64,000 bases of DNA from Paenibacillus sp. PL2-23 (GTDB taxonomy: Bacteria > Bacillota > Bacilli > Paenibacillales > Paenibacillaceae): positions 1,884,001-1,948,000 of the forward strand of contig NZ_CP162129.1 in NCBI RefSeq assembly GCF_040834005.1, read 5' to 3'. This document shows positions 47,854-56,754 of this stretch, one piece after another. Position 1 is the stretch's first letter. The number at the start of each line of letters is the position of its first letter. The translations under genes and the position numbers were made by a program. Under the pieces are notes generated by a model. It saw nothing but the letters and a program-made list of their open reading frames with translations, made no database searches and was not told where the DNA came from.

Positions 47854-48636
47854 ATGCGGGAGCAAATAAAAATTTTGGTCGTGGAAGATGAGGATTTAAC
47901 GAGGAATGGAGTGGTAAAGGCTCTGCTCAATTATTTTGGAAGCGAAATAATCGTTGATACAGCGGAAAACGGAATAGAAGCTCTGGATAAATTTGAAGAG
48001 AAAGAAATCAATTTATTAATTACCGATATTAAAATGCCCGAGATGGATGGGATATCTCTGTTAGAAATATTGAATCAATCTAACAAGGAGTGTATGACGA
48101 TTGTGTTGACAGGTCATGCGGAGTTTGAATATGCCCAGAAATCTATTGCTTATGGTGTGTTTGATTATATCTTAAAACCAGTGAACCCCAAGGTTCTGTA
48201 TGAGTCTGTTCAGAAAGCGATTACAAAATTCTCTGAATTAAAAAAAATGAAAACGAACCTAAAACTCGTCGAGCAGCACGCAGGTACTTTACAGCCTATT
48301 CATACAAGTAAAAACAGAATCATTCAATACATTACGGAGTATGTCATGGAGCATTTGGACAAGCAGCTAACTCTAAAGGAAATTTCCGAGCTCGTCCATA
48401 TGAACCCGAACTATTTGAGCGGTCTGTTCAAGGCTGAAACAGGTGAGCTCTTTAGCGAATTTATACTGAAGATCAGACTCTATAAAGCAAAGGAGCTTTT
48501 GGCTCAGACAGATATGAAAATCTATGAGGTGGCTGAAGCAGTCGGTTATCAGACTAGCAGATACTTTAACAGAATTTTTCAAGAGCATGAGCAAAAAACG
48601 CCAAACGAATTTAGAAAGTTATTTCGTAATATTTGA
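47854..48636 (+). CDS. YesN-like response regulator (REC-AraC), system B
   Basis: 260 residues, a compact version without the long linker of many YesN proteins. Receiver domain with phospho-acceptor Asp58 (LLITDIKMPEMDG), YILKPVNPK; C-terminal AraC domain (LKEISELVHMNPNYLSGLFKAE; IYEVAEAVGYQTSRYFNRIFQE). GGTGAGGG ribosome site. Likely activates the transporter operon that starts 104 bp downstream. Confidence 0.93.
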   Translation: MREQIKILVVEDEDLTRNGVVKALLNYFGSEIIVDTAENGIEALDKFEEKEINLLITDIKMPEMDGISLLEILNQSNKECMTIVLTGHAEFEYAQKSIAYGVFDYILKPVNPKVLYESVQKAITKFSELKKMKTNLKLVEQHAGTLQPIHTSKNRIIQYITEYVMEHLDKQLTLKEISELVHMNPNYLSGLFKAETGELFSEFILKIRLYKAKELLAQTDMKIYEVAEAVGYQTSRYFNRIFQEHEQKTPNEFRKLFRNI

Positions 48637-48681
48637 TGAGATATGAGAATTGTGGCATTTTTACTGAGTGTTGTGTCATTG

Positions 48682-48695
48682 TGAGAGCGGTTTCA
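48682..48695. promoter_or_regulatory. Perfect cre (CcpA) site before transporter 3
   Basis: TGAGAGCGGTTTCA matches all 14 positions of TGWNANCGNTNWCA. It lies 45 bp before the binding-protein start, where CcpA binding would repress transcription when a preferred sugar is present. Confidence 0.65.
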
Positions 48696-48739
48696 ATTGC
48701 TTAAACTAAATGTGTAAGAAATAAAAGGGAGGTTCTACA

Positions 48740-50035
48740 ATGAAGAAATTTTTTTATGTCATTCTTGTGCTTTCAGTGTTCTTGGTTGCTGCATGTGGGA
48801 ATAATACCCCAAGCAACAGTGAGTCATCCAGCAATTCAAACAACAAGACTGAAAATCAAGGTGAAGAAAAAGAAAAGATTGAATTGTTGTTCTGGACACC
48901 AGAGGCAGGGGCCAAAAAAGAAGCAATTCAGAGCAGCGTTGATGCGTTTAATGCCAGTCAGAATGAAATTGTTGTAAAAGCAGAGCATATGGATGGTGAA
49001 TCATTAAAAACTAAAATGAAAGTGTCTATGGCTTCTAACCAAATGCCTGACATTTTTCATTATTGGTCGGGGGATTCATTTAAGCTGTTTGTTGACGCTA
49101 ATGTAGTCGCTGACTTAACGGATCATATCAACAAAGATGAGTCATTTAAGAACAGCTTGATGCCAGGGGCACTGGATAGATCAAGTTACGATGGTAAGGT
49201 GTATGGTCTTCCTAACGCCATCAACAATGTCATACTCTGGTACAACAAAGATATTTTTGCTCAGTATAATCTGCAACCGCCAACTACCATGGAAGAATTA
49301 GAAGCAGTAGTTAAGGTGTTGAAAGAAAATGATGTGACCCCAATTTCATTAGCAGGTAAAAGACGTTGGCCTGTACTTCATTGGTTCTCCTATCTGTCCA
49401 ATCGTATTGGAGGCAACGAGCCTTTCCAGAAGGCTATCGCTGGTGAAGGGGACTTTACCCAAGAAAGCTTTATTCAGGCAGGAGCAAAGCTTCAAGAGTT
49501 AGTTCAGAATGGCAGCTTTACAAATGGATTTTTAGGCGTGGATAACGAAGCAGCCGAAGCAGAATTTACGTCTGGAAAATCCGGCATGTACTTGATGGGT
49601 GACTGGTCTTTAGGCAACCTGAAGAAAAATTCGAATTTTGAAGTCGGTTATACGATGTTCCCTGTTATAGACGGTGGAGCTGGGGAGCCCAATCATGTGC
49701 ATGGCGGTTTTGGCACCGGCTACGCTGTTTCTAATACAGCAGACTTAGATGCAGCATACAAATTTTTGGCCTTCTTATTAGGAACGGAAGAAAGAACCAA
49801 ATTCATTGAAACCATGGGTGAACCTTCACCCGTTAAGACCAATCCTTCAGAGGATAAGCTTGATCCTGTATCCTATTCGTATTTGAAGTTTGCAGGTTCC
49901 ACGCCTACGGGATATTTTCCGTTTTATGATCAAGCACTTGGACCTAAGAAAGCAGAATTATTATTAAATGCTGTTTCAGCTATTGCTGGGGATCCAAGCT
50001 TGGATGTGAAAGCAGAATTGTCGAAAGTAAAATAA
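48740..50035 (+). CDS. Sugar-binding lipoprotein, system 3
   Basis: 431 residues; GGGAGG precedes the ATG. Signal peptide MKKFFYVILVLSVFLVAAC with lipobox VAAC, a Ser/Asn-rich linker, then a MalE/UgpB-size family 1 binding protein (MASNQMPDIFHYWSGD, FTSGKSGMYLMGDWSLG). Shorter and of a different subfamily than the two LplA-like proteins here, so probably a smaller or neutral oligosaccharide ligand. First gene behind the cre site. Confidence 0.93.
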   Translation: MKKFFYVILVLSVFLVAACGNNTPSNSESSSNSNNKTENQGEEKEKIELLFWTPEAGAKKEAIQSSVDAFNASQNEIVVKAEHMDGESLKTKMKVSMASNQMPDIFHYWSGDSFKLFVDANVVADLTDHINKDESFKNSLMPGALDRSSYDGKVYGLPNAINNVILWYNKDIFAQYNLQPPTTMEELEAVVKVLKENDVTPISLAGKRRWPVLHWFSYLSNRIGGNEPFQKAIAGEGDFTQESFIQAGAKLQELVQNGSFTNGFLGVDNEAAEAEFTSGKSGMYLMGDWSLGNLKKNSNFEVGYTMFPVIDGGAGEPNHVHGGFGTGYAVSNTADLDAAYKFLAFLLGTEERTKFIETMGEPSPVKTNPSEDKLDPVSYSYLKFAGSTPTGYFPFYDQALGPKKAELLLNAVSAIAGDPSLDVKAELSKVK

Positions 50036-50047
50036 TTCATTAATTGA

Positions 50048-50080
50048 AAATAGGGGTCACCGCAGGGTGACTCCCTATTT
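50048..50080 (+). terminator. Hairpin between binding protein and permeases
   Basis: AAATAGGG-GTCACC pairs with GGGTGAC-TCCCTATTT across a 3-nt loop. In this position such hairpins commonly stabilise or partly terminate the upstream message, keeping binding protein in excess. Confidence 0.6.
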
Positions 50081-50100
50081 ACTCATAAGGAGAAGGTTTC

Positions 50101-50985
50101 ATGGAAAAAGGAGTAAAGGGATGGATCAATCGTATTGTATTTATGTCTCCGGCTATGCTGATTTATCTTATCTTCATGATCATACCTATTATTTACAGCT
50201 TCTATTATAGTATCTTCCAATGGGACGGCGTTTCCGATAAGGAATTTATAGGTTTTGATAATTATTTTAATTTAACGAAAGATGCAGTTATATATAAGAC
50301 GCTTATGAATTCAGGCTTACTGACTTTCTGGGCTCTAGTTATTCAACTGCCAGTAGGGCTGCTATTAGCAGTATTGTTAAGCAGACAGATTAAAAGAGGC
50401 ATTCGTTTTTTTAAAACAGTCTTTTTCTTGCCTGTCGTTCTCTCGACTTCAGTTGTAGGTGTGCTATGGGGATTGATTTATGATCCTAATGTCGGCCTGC
50501 TTAATCAAGTGCTTAGCGCTGTAGGTTTAGATGAATGGACACGTGTATGGCTTGGCGAGACTGAGTCTGCGTTAAATTCAATCATTGCGGTTGTTAGTTG
50601 GCAATATATAGGGTTTTATATGGTCGTATATTATGCTGCACTTCAGAATGTTCCAGATGATGTGCTGGAGGCGGCCAAAATTGATGGAGCTTCTGAATAC
50701 AGGTTGCTGTTCCAAATCAAGATTCCGTTAATCTGGCATGTTATTAACTTCACCATTATTTATTGTATTGTTAATTCATTAAAATATTTTGATTTGATTT
50801 ATATCATGACAAATGGCGGTCCCAATGGATCCAGCGAGGTCATTGCCTCATATATGTTCAAACAAGCGTTTAGGTTTTATGATTTCGGCTATGCCAGCAC
50901 GATTTCAATATTTTTATTTTTATTAGGCGTACTGCTTGCAATAGTGCTTAACAAATTATTTAGACGCGAAGCAGTAGAGTACTAG
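50101..50985 (+). CDS. ABC sugar permease (MalF/UgpA-like), system 3
   Basis: 294 residues, six membrane segments; AAGGAGAAGG ribosome site. EAA loop EAAKIDGASEYRLLFQIKIPLIW; conserved TNGGPNGSSEVIASYMFKQAF after it. Functions with the permease at 50995 and binding protein at 48740. Confidence 0.94.
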   Translation: MEKGVKGWINRIVFMSPAMLIYLIFMIIPIIYSFYYSIFQWDGVSDKEFIGFDNYFNLTKDAVIYKTLMNSGLLTFWALVIQLPVGLLLAVLLSRQIKRGIRFFKTVFFLPVVLSTSVVGVLWGLIYDPNVGLLNQVLSAVGLDEWTRVWLGETESALNSIIAVVSWQYIGFYMVVYYAALQNVPDDVLEAAKIDGASEYRLLFQIKIPLIWHVINFTIIYCIVNSLKYFDLIYIMTNGGPNGSSEVIASYMFKQAFRFYDFGYASTISIFLFLLGVLLAIVLNKLFRREAVEY

Positions 50986-50994
50986 GGGGATAAT

Positions 50995-51804
50995 ATGTCG
51001 AAAGTAATTAAGCTGTTTTTTTTATTCGTGTATACATTGATTACTGGCTATCCTTTAGTATGGATGATAATATCTTCTATGAAAACTAATTCTGAATTTC
51101 ATGCAAACCCATGGGGATTTCCTGAAAAGCTGCAGCTATCCAATTATGTGAATGCATGGGAAAATGGCATTCAGAATTATTTGTTGAACAGTGTGTGGAT
51201 TACGATTATTACTGTTATTGCCACGCTTCTAGCTGCTTCATTAATCGCATTTATTCTTGCGCGCAGACCATTTAAGGGCAGTAAGATTGTTCTCTCTTTA
51301 TTTTTACTTGGTATGATGATTCCCATTCACAGTACTTTGATTTCCCTGTTTGTGATGCTAAACAAAATGCATTTGTTGAATACTTACGGGGCATTATTTT
51401 TTCCTTATGTGTCATTCTCGCTTCCGGTCGCAGTGTTCTTATTATATGGATTTTATTTGCAACTGCCCAAAGAATTAGATGAAGCCGCTTATATGGACGG
51501 CTGCAACATATATTCTGTGTTTTTCAAAATCTATACTCCCTTATCCAAACCCATATTAGCAACGGTTGCGATATTTACTGCATTACACGTGTGGAATGAA
51601 TTTGTATATGCGTTGGTGTTCATTTCTGACGAAGCGATGAAAACACTTCCCATTGGATTATTATCCTTTAATGAGGAATACAGCATTGATTACGCAAGTC
51701 TCACGGCTGCATTAGTCATAGCTACATTGCCTACAATAATTCTCTACATTATCATGCAAGAACATGTGACTAAAGGTGTCGCTGCAGGTGCGGTAAAAGG
51801 CTAG
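50995..51804 (+). CDS. ABC sugar permease (MalG/UgpE-like), system 3
   Basis: 269 residues, six membrane segments; AGGGGG precedes the ATG, 9 bp after the partner gene. EAA loop DEAAYMDGCNIYSVFFKIYTPLSKP and C-terminal VTKGVAAGAVKG. The operon ends here without an ATP-binding gene. Confidence 0.94.
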   Translation: MSKVIKLFFLFVYTLITGYPLVWMIISSMKTNSEFHANPWGFPEKLQLSNYVNAWENGIQNYLLNSVWITIITVIATLLAASLIAFILARRPFKGSKIVLSLFLLGMMIPIHSTLISLFVMLNKMHLLNTYGALFFPYVSFSLPVAVFLLYGFYLQLPKELDEAAYMDGCNIYSVFFKIYTPLSKPILATVAIFTALHVWNEFVYALVFISDEAMKTLPIGLLSFNEEYSIDYASLTAALVIATLPTIILYIIMQEHVTKGVAAGAVKG

Positions 51805-51830
51805 ATGGAGTAAGAATTCAATTAGATTGT

Positions 51831-51863
51831 ACAAACGCCCTGATTACGGGGTGTTTGTTTTTT
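51831..51863 (+). terminator. Terminator of transporter operon 3
   Basis: ACAAACGCCC pairs with GGGGTGTTTGT (small bulge) and is followed by TTTTTT. Confidence 0.82.
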
Positions 51864-51897
51864 ATAGTTAATCAAAAGCCAGAAAGTGGTGAGATTC

Positions 51898-52725
51898 ATG
51901 AGCTGCAATGATGTATTGGTCTCGGTAGCGGACATAGCTCCGGTCATCCTTCGCAGTGCCCGTAATGTATTAACCCCTGGATTCACAACGGGTGAGAGGG
52001 TCATTCCCCATTACCAGATTCAATATATTCAAGACGGGTTCGGTACCATCTCCATTGATGATAAAGAATATAAAATGAGGAAGGGCATGCTTTGTTTTTG
52101 GGGACCCGGCACGAAGCATCAAATCTCTTCGGACCCCAATCAACCTCTGATTATTTTAGGGATACAATTTCATATGAGCCATACCTTACAACCCGTTGGA
52201 TTTACGGATTTTTCTGGTTTCCCTCCGGTGACAATAGTCCATGCCCAAGCTCGTGTCGAAGCCCTGTTAAGGGATATTGTTAAAGAATATATGGGGCAGC
52301 GAATATACTGGGAAGAGTCTGCCGGTGCGTTATGCAAAACTCTACTTCTGCTGCTTGCGCGCCAATCTATTATGTCAGACGGGGAGGGAGACGTGTCGTG
52401 GCAGATGACCGAGATGATTCTCAAGTTCATTGAGGAGAATTATCGCGAGCCTTTAACTAACGAGGCCATTGCTAAACAATTTCACTTTCATCCGGCCCAT
52501 GTCAATAAATTAGTGATAACGTCTACAGGCGTTTCCCTTCATCAGTACTTGATGAATTTTCGAATCAGTCAAGCGGTTGAATTGCTGCTATCCACTTCTA
52601 TGAGTATTCAGGAAATCGCAGATGCTGTCGGATATAACAATATTCATTACTTCTCAAGAATCTATAAGAAAAAAGTAGGAATTTCGCCTACAATGACTAG
52701 ACGACAAGCCCTCTCCGTTAAATAA
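51898..52725 (+). CDS. AraC-family regulator
   Basis: 275 residues from ATG 51898 (GGTGAG upstream). N-terminal cupin (YIQDGFGTISIDDKEYKMRKGMLCFWGPGTKHQI); C-terminal double helix-turn-helix (NEAIAKQFHFHPAHVNKLVIT; IQEIADAVGYNNIHYFSRIYKKK). Upstream of and co-oriented with the sulfatase at 52856. Confidence 0.9.
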   Translation: MSCNDVLVSVADIAPVILRSARNVLTPGFTTGERVIPHYQIQYIQDGFGTISIDDKEYKMRKGMLCFWGPGTKHQISSDPNQPLIILGIQFHMSHTLQPVGFTDFSGFPPVTIVHAQARVEALLRDIVKEYMGQRIYWEESAGALCKTLLLLLARQSIMSDGEGDVSWQMTEMILKFIEENYREPLTNEAIAKQFHFHPAHVNKLVITSTGVSLHQYLMNFRISQAVELLLSTSMSIQEIADAVGYNNIHYFSRIYKKKVGISPTMTRRQALSVK

Positions 52726-52855
52726 AGCGATAATGCAGAACCTCGCAGCCGATTAAAGACTCAGAAAGGACAAAAAGTAATGCAGTTTGTCCAAAGCTCT
52801 CTTCCAACCTGCGCCGTATAATAGGTAACAAGCAACTGCGGAAGGGGTATGATCT

Positions 52856-54361
52856 ATGACTCAGAAGAACATATTGTTTCTATTTACAGACCAACAACGG
52901 CACGATACGATTGCTGCGCTCGGCAACCCAATGATTAAGACCCCCGTGTTGGATCGTCTCGTTGAAAGCGGAATTTCGTTCACAAGGGCATACAGTCCAT
53001 GTCCAGTCTGTGTTCCGGCACGTTTCTCGCTTCATACCGGCCAGCTTCCTCACCGAACCGACTGCGTTATCAATGAACGTATGCCCGAGGGGCATCGCAG
53101 CTTTATGGAGCTGCTGGCTGATCAGGGGTATCAGACGCACGGCGTAGGAAAGATGCACTTTAATTTCAGAGATAAACCGACATCTACATTATGGGGATTT
53201 GAATCGAGAGATGTCAGCGAGGAAGGCGGACCGCGAGATGATTTTAAAATCTTCCTAGAGGAAAATGGTTACGAGCATGTTCACGACCCGCAGGGCGTGC
53301 GCAGCGAATATTACTATATTCCGCAGCCTTCTCAGCTTCCCGAACGGCTGCATAATACGACCTGGGTAACGGACCGAAGCATTGATTTCCTGAAGCAGCG
53401 TGATCAAGAACGACCATTTATGCTCATGACGAGCTATATTAAGCCTCATCCACCTTTCGAGACCCCGACGCCTTGGAACAAGCTGTACCGAGGACCGGAA
53501 ATGCCGCTCCCCAAAAGGCCGCAAGAGAGTGAAAAGCTGATTTCGTATTGGAATCGGTTCCAGAATCGATATAAGGGTCGCGATCAAGGGATTGACGACA
53601 ACTTGATGCGTGTGATGAAAGCAGCTTACTATTGCACCATCTCCTTCATTGATTATCAAATAGGAAGACTGCTCAGCTATATGGAGGAAAACGGACTATT
53701 GGAGAATACATTAATCGTGTTCTCGTCCGACCACGGAGAGATGTTAGGCGATTATAACTGTGTGGGGAAACGGAATTTCTTAGATTCCGGTGCTCGTGTG
53801 CCTTTGATTGTTGTCGATCCCAACGGACCAAGGGGCCAGCGTTGTGAGAAGCCAGTCTCTCTCGTTGATATTATGCCAACCTTCTTACAAGCCGCAGGAA
53901 CAAAATCAGAGACTCCGCTTAGCGGTGAAAGCCTCCTTGATATCGCCAATGGCATCGTGAAAAGAGAATGGATTGCCGCTCAATATCATCGTAATGACTA
54001 TGGTATGTACATGGCGGTCAGCGATCGCTTCAAATATATTTACTCCGCGCCTGACGATAAGGAATGGCTCTTCGATCTTAAGGTTGACCCTGACGAGACA
54101 AGGAATCGAGCGGGGAATCCAATGTATCTAGAGCAGACTGAACAAATGAAGAAGGATCTCATCACATTCTTCAAAGATGAGGGTTATACAGCACCGATTG
54201 ACGGGGATGACTGGATTCGCTATCCGAAACAAAGCATCCCTGAGGATCCCGATGAGATGCTGCTCTTTCAAGATACGCAATCCAGCATACCGAACATACC
54301 TGGGTATGAGCGGAATAACCCCAAACCAACCGCGAAGATGAAATTTAAGGTAGGATTTTAA
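52856..54361 (+). CDS. Sulfatase (Cys-type, cytoplasmic)
   Basis: 501 residues; GAAGGGG precedes the ATG. Signature CVPARFSLHTG with Cys52; TDQQRHD near residue 11, GVGKMHFNFRDK near residue 98, SSDHGEMLGDYNCVGKRNF near residue 295. General layout is that of choline-/iduronate-sulfatase-like enzymes with a long C-terminal tail (MLLFQDTQSS near the end). No signal peptide. Probably regulated by the AraC protein just upstream. Substrate unknown. Confidence 0.93.
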   Translation: MTQKNILFLFTDQQRHDTIAALGNPMIKTPVLDRLVESGISFTRAYSPCPVCVPARFSLHTGQLPHRTDCVINERMPEGHRSFMELLADQGYQTHGVGKMHFNFRDKPTSTLWGFESRDVSEEGGPRDDFKIFLEENGYEHVHDPQGVRSEYYYIPQPSQLPERLHNTTWVTDRSIDFLKQRDQERPFMLMTSYIKPHPPFETPTPWNKLYRGPEMPLPKRPQESEKLISYWNRFQNRYKGRDQGIDDNLMRVMKAAYYCTISFIDYQIGRLLSYMEENGLLENTLIVFSSDHGEMLGDYNCVGKRNFLDSGARVPLIVVDPNGPRGQRCEKPVSLVDIMPTFLQAAGTKSETPLSGESLLDIANGIVKREWIAAQYHRNDYGMYMAVSDRFKYIYSAPDDKEWLFDLKVDPDETRNRAGNPMYLEQTEQMKKDLITFFKDEGYTAPIDGDDWIRYPKQSIPEDPDEMLLFQDTQSSIPNIPGYERNNPKPTAKMKFKVGF

Positions 54362-54378
54362 TCATTATCAATGACAAG

Positions 54379-54410
54379 AAGGCAGCAGACTGCAAATCTG
54401 CTGCTTTCTT
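54379..54410 (+). terminator. Terminator after sulfatase
   Basis: AAGGCAGCAGA, loop, TCTGCTGCTTT then CTTG. Stem of about 10 bp between convergent genes. Confidence 0.75.
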
Positions 54411-54445
54411 GCACTTGATGATATAGATACAGATGATCCGGCATA

Positions 54446-55723
54446 TTAGAAGTCTGTTCCCACCAAGCCGGACATGTCAGCAATGAACACCCGGCGGGTG
54501 CCTCCTACAAAGCCATTGAATACAAGATGCTTATAATCTGGAGTCCAAGCAGGGTGAGGATCTACGCGAAGCGCATTCGTCACCTTTGTTCCCGGATTGG
54601 CGACAGGGATTCGAACGATTGTTGCTTCCCTTCCCGACTGCAGATCAATAAAGCGCAGAGGCACCGTTCCATCGCCGAAGGCTACTTTCTCTTGCTCATA
54701 GGAGTCCGTCACCATATGCAGTCCATTCGGATGGACGGTGGGGTGGCCTGAGCCGGGAATGTTGTCGATGATCTTCTTCATATTGGAGCCATTCGCATCG
54801 ACTTGGACCAATGATAACTGCTTGTCGTCATCCAGACATAGATTCATAGAGAGTCTCTGTCCGTCAGGGAACCAGTTAATATGATGACCGCCCTTCTTCC
54901 ATTGCTCCGGCCCAACCGCGACACGAATGTCACTGCCGTCTGTATTCATGGTGACAACCCAAAACCGGAGACCCTCTGCGATTTTGTTCCATGGCTGCTG
55001 TTCATCTGTATGAAACCATCTCATGGTGAATAATATACGATCGCCTTGCGGGTTGAATTTGCAATGGAAGCCATAACATTCGCCATGCTTGTACATTTCC
55101 TTATTGATAGCAGGCTCGGCGCGGTCGAATACATCCTGAATGGAGACTAACAGCTTTCTCTCGCCGGTTTCTGTATCCAAAGTATATAAACCGTCATCAT
55201 CCCGGAAGCCATAGTTACGCGGCACATGCTCGTCAGGAACAACGATGCCGTAACCATACTGCGTGCGTCGCATTCTCTTGGTGCATGCGGATATAATCGT
55301 TTTGCCGTCCGGGGAAATTTTGTAGATACTTCCCTTCATTATTTTTTTGTCCCCGGTATGCGGGTTCAGACGTACACACAGCTCTTGCCACGTCTCTGGA
55401 TCAACATCGTTGTAATAAATAAATTCGTCGTCAGGTCCCCAGTTGATGTTAGCGCCCAGCTGTGTCTCCCAGCCGTAGGTTGGAGAGACGATTCGCTCCT
55501 CGGCTGTATGCAAATCAACGAGCACAATATGAGCCGCTTCACCAGGCTCTGGCAGTCGCTGCTCTTGCGGCAGCTGAAGCAACGCGGCATAACGCCCGGA
55601 AGGGCTGATTGGCGAGGTGTCGAAAAAACGATGAAAGCAGCCATCTGTTTGAGGGGTTATACATCTTACCGGAACAAGTGGATTAAAGTCAGTATAGGTA
55701 GGGAAATCCTTGCTTATGTTCAC
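54446..55723 (-). CDS. Beta-propeller protein, PL22/TolB-like (possible oligosaccharide lyase)
   Basis: 425 residues from a GTG with AGGAG 8 nt upstream. Repeated beta-strand blades with motifs such as ISPSGRYAALLQ, WGPDDEFIYYND, ISPDGKTIISA, FNPQGDRILFTMR, WFPDGQRLSMN, VHPNGLHMVTDS and WTPDYKHLVFNG indicate a seven-bladed propeller. Several His residues (GGHHINWF, GSGHPTVH, DPHPAW) recall the metal-binding His set of PL22 oligogalacturonate lyases. No signal peptide. It may act on imported uronate oligosaccharides; a non-catalytic TolB-like protein cannot be excluded. Divergent from the AraC gene at 55872. Confidence 0.6.
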   Translation of the reverse strand: MNISKDFPTYTDFNPLVPVRCITPQTDGCFHRFFDTSPISPSGRYAALLQLPQEQRLPEPGEAAHIVLVDLHTAEERIVSPTYGWETQLGANINWGPDDEFIYYNDVDPETWQELCVRLNPHTGDKKIMKGSIYKISPDGKTIISACTKRMRRTQYGYGIVVPDEHVPRNYGFRDDDGLYTLDTETGERKLLVSIQDVFDRAEPAINKEMYKHGECYGFHCKFNPQGDRILFTMRWFHTDEQQPWNKIAEGLRFWVVTMNTDGSDIRVAVGPEQWKKGGHHINWFPDGQRLSMNLCLDDDKQLSLVQVDANGSNMKKIIDNIPGSGHPTVHPNGLHMVTDSYEQEKVAFGDGTVPLRFIDLQSGREATIVRIPVANPGTKVTNALRVDPHPAWTPDYKHLVFNGFVGGTRRVFIADMSGLVGTDF

Positions 55724-55871
55724 TAGAGCTCACTCCTGTCAGTGTTATAGGCGGATCAAGTTAAGTTGTCCTGCTACTATTGTATAGGCTGTATAGGGAG
55801 GAGTCTTTGCTTGGATGAAGGCATTATTTATCTGAAGGAAGGTTTTGTGCTGGTGGAACGGGGGGATGCCT

Positions 55872-56717
55872 ATGCACAAATTGGAGATAGAGTTGATCTG
55901 GGTATCGCGATATGATTACGAAAAAGGTATACAACTGGCTGTGCACGCTCATGACTATTATCAAATCATTTATTTGATTGATGGGGACATTAATTTCTCA
56001 TATGGAGGGGAGCCATATCCGTTGAGTCGAGGGTATTGCGCCGTTATTTCTCCTGGAGTAGAACATGGCTTTATTCATGATAACCAATCAGTTGTCAAAA
56101 CACTTGATGTCAAATTCCGCATTCACAGCACCAGGTTAAACCAACTGATGAAGCAAATCACTGGACTGCATACGAAGGTGCCCAAGGAAATGGTGGTTTT
56201 GCTGGAGCAGATCAAATATGAGGGAACGCATCAACAGCCTTTTTTTCGCGAGATGGCCAGCTTGAATTTGTTGAAAATCGTGTACATGCTCCATAGAAAA
56301 TCAACAGAGGCACAGACCTTCAGTCATAGCCGCTTATTAGGTATGGAGGTATTGTCTGGGACGGAAGATGGACAGGTAATCGTTGAACGGACAAAGGCAT
56401 ATATTCAGCATCACTATTCGGGCGAGCTGCGAGTGGCGGATATGGCGAAACGCATCGGGTTTCATAAAAATTACATGGGACAAATGTTCAAGCGAGTATG
56501 CGGCCAATCGATCTCCATGTATATCAAAGAGCTCCGAATCGGGAAGGCCAAGGAATTACTGGCCTATTCGGAACTGACGCTTAAAGAAATTGCACCGGAG
56601 GTAGGCTTTAAAAATATACATCATTTTAATCGCGTGTTTAAGCAGGTAGAAGGAATTAGTCCTGGACAGTGGAAGCGAAAGGAAATTCAGGGCATACGCA
56701 AGGACATTCATTTTTGA
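55872..56717 (+). CDS. AraC-family regulator
   Basis: 281 residues from ATG 55872, with GGGGGG 6 nt upstream; upstream in-frame starts lack this spacing. N-terminal cupin (IYLIDGDINFSYGGEPYPLSRGYCAVISPGVEHGF); C-terminal double helix-turn-helix (VADMAKRIGFHKNYMGQMFKRV; LKEIAPEVGFKNIHHFNRVFKQ). It sits between the divergent propeller gene and the GH78 gene 37 bp downstream, both plausible targets. Confidence 0.9.
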   Translation: MHKLEIELIWVSRYDYEKGIQLAVHAHDYYQIIYLIDGDINFSYGGEPYPLSRGYCAVISPGVEHGFIHDNQSVVKTLDVKFRIHSTRLNQLMKQITGLHTKVPKEMVVLLEQIKYEGTHQQPFFREMASLNLLKIVYMLHRKSTEAQTFSHSRLLGMEVLSGTEDGQVIVERTKAYIQHHYSGELRVADMAKRIGFHKNYMGQMFKRVCGQSISMYIKELRIGKAKELLAYSELTLKEIAPEVGFKNIHHFNRVFKQVEGISPGQWKRKEIQGIRKDIHF

Positions 56718-56754
56718 TTCGAGCATGTAAGGATCATGCCAAAGGGGCGATAAC

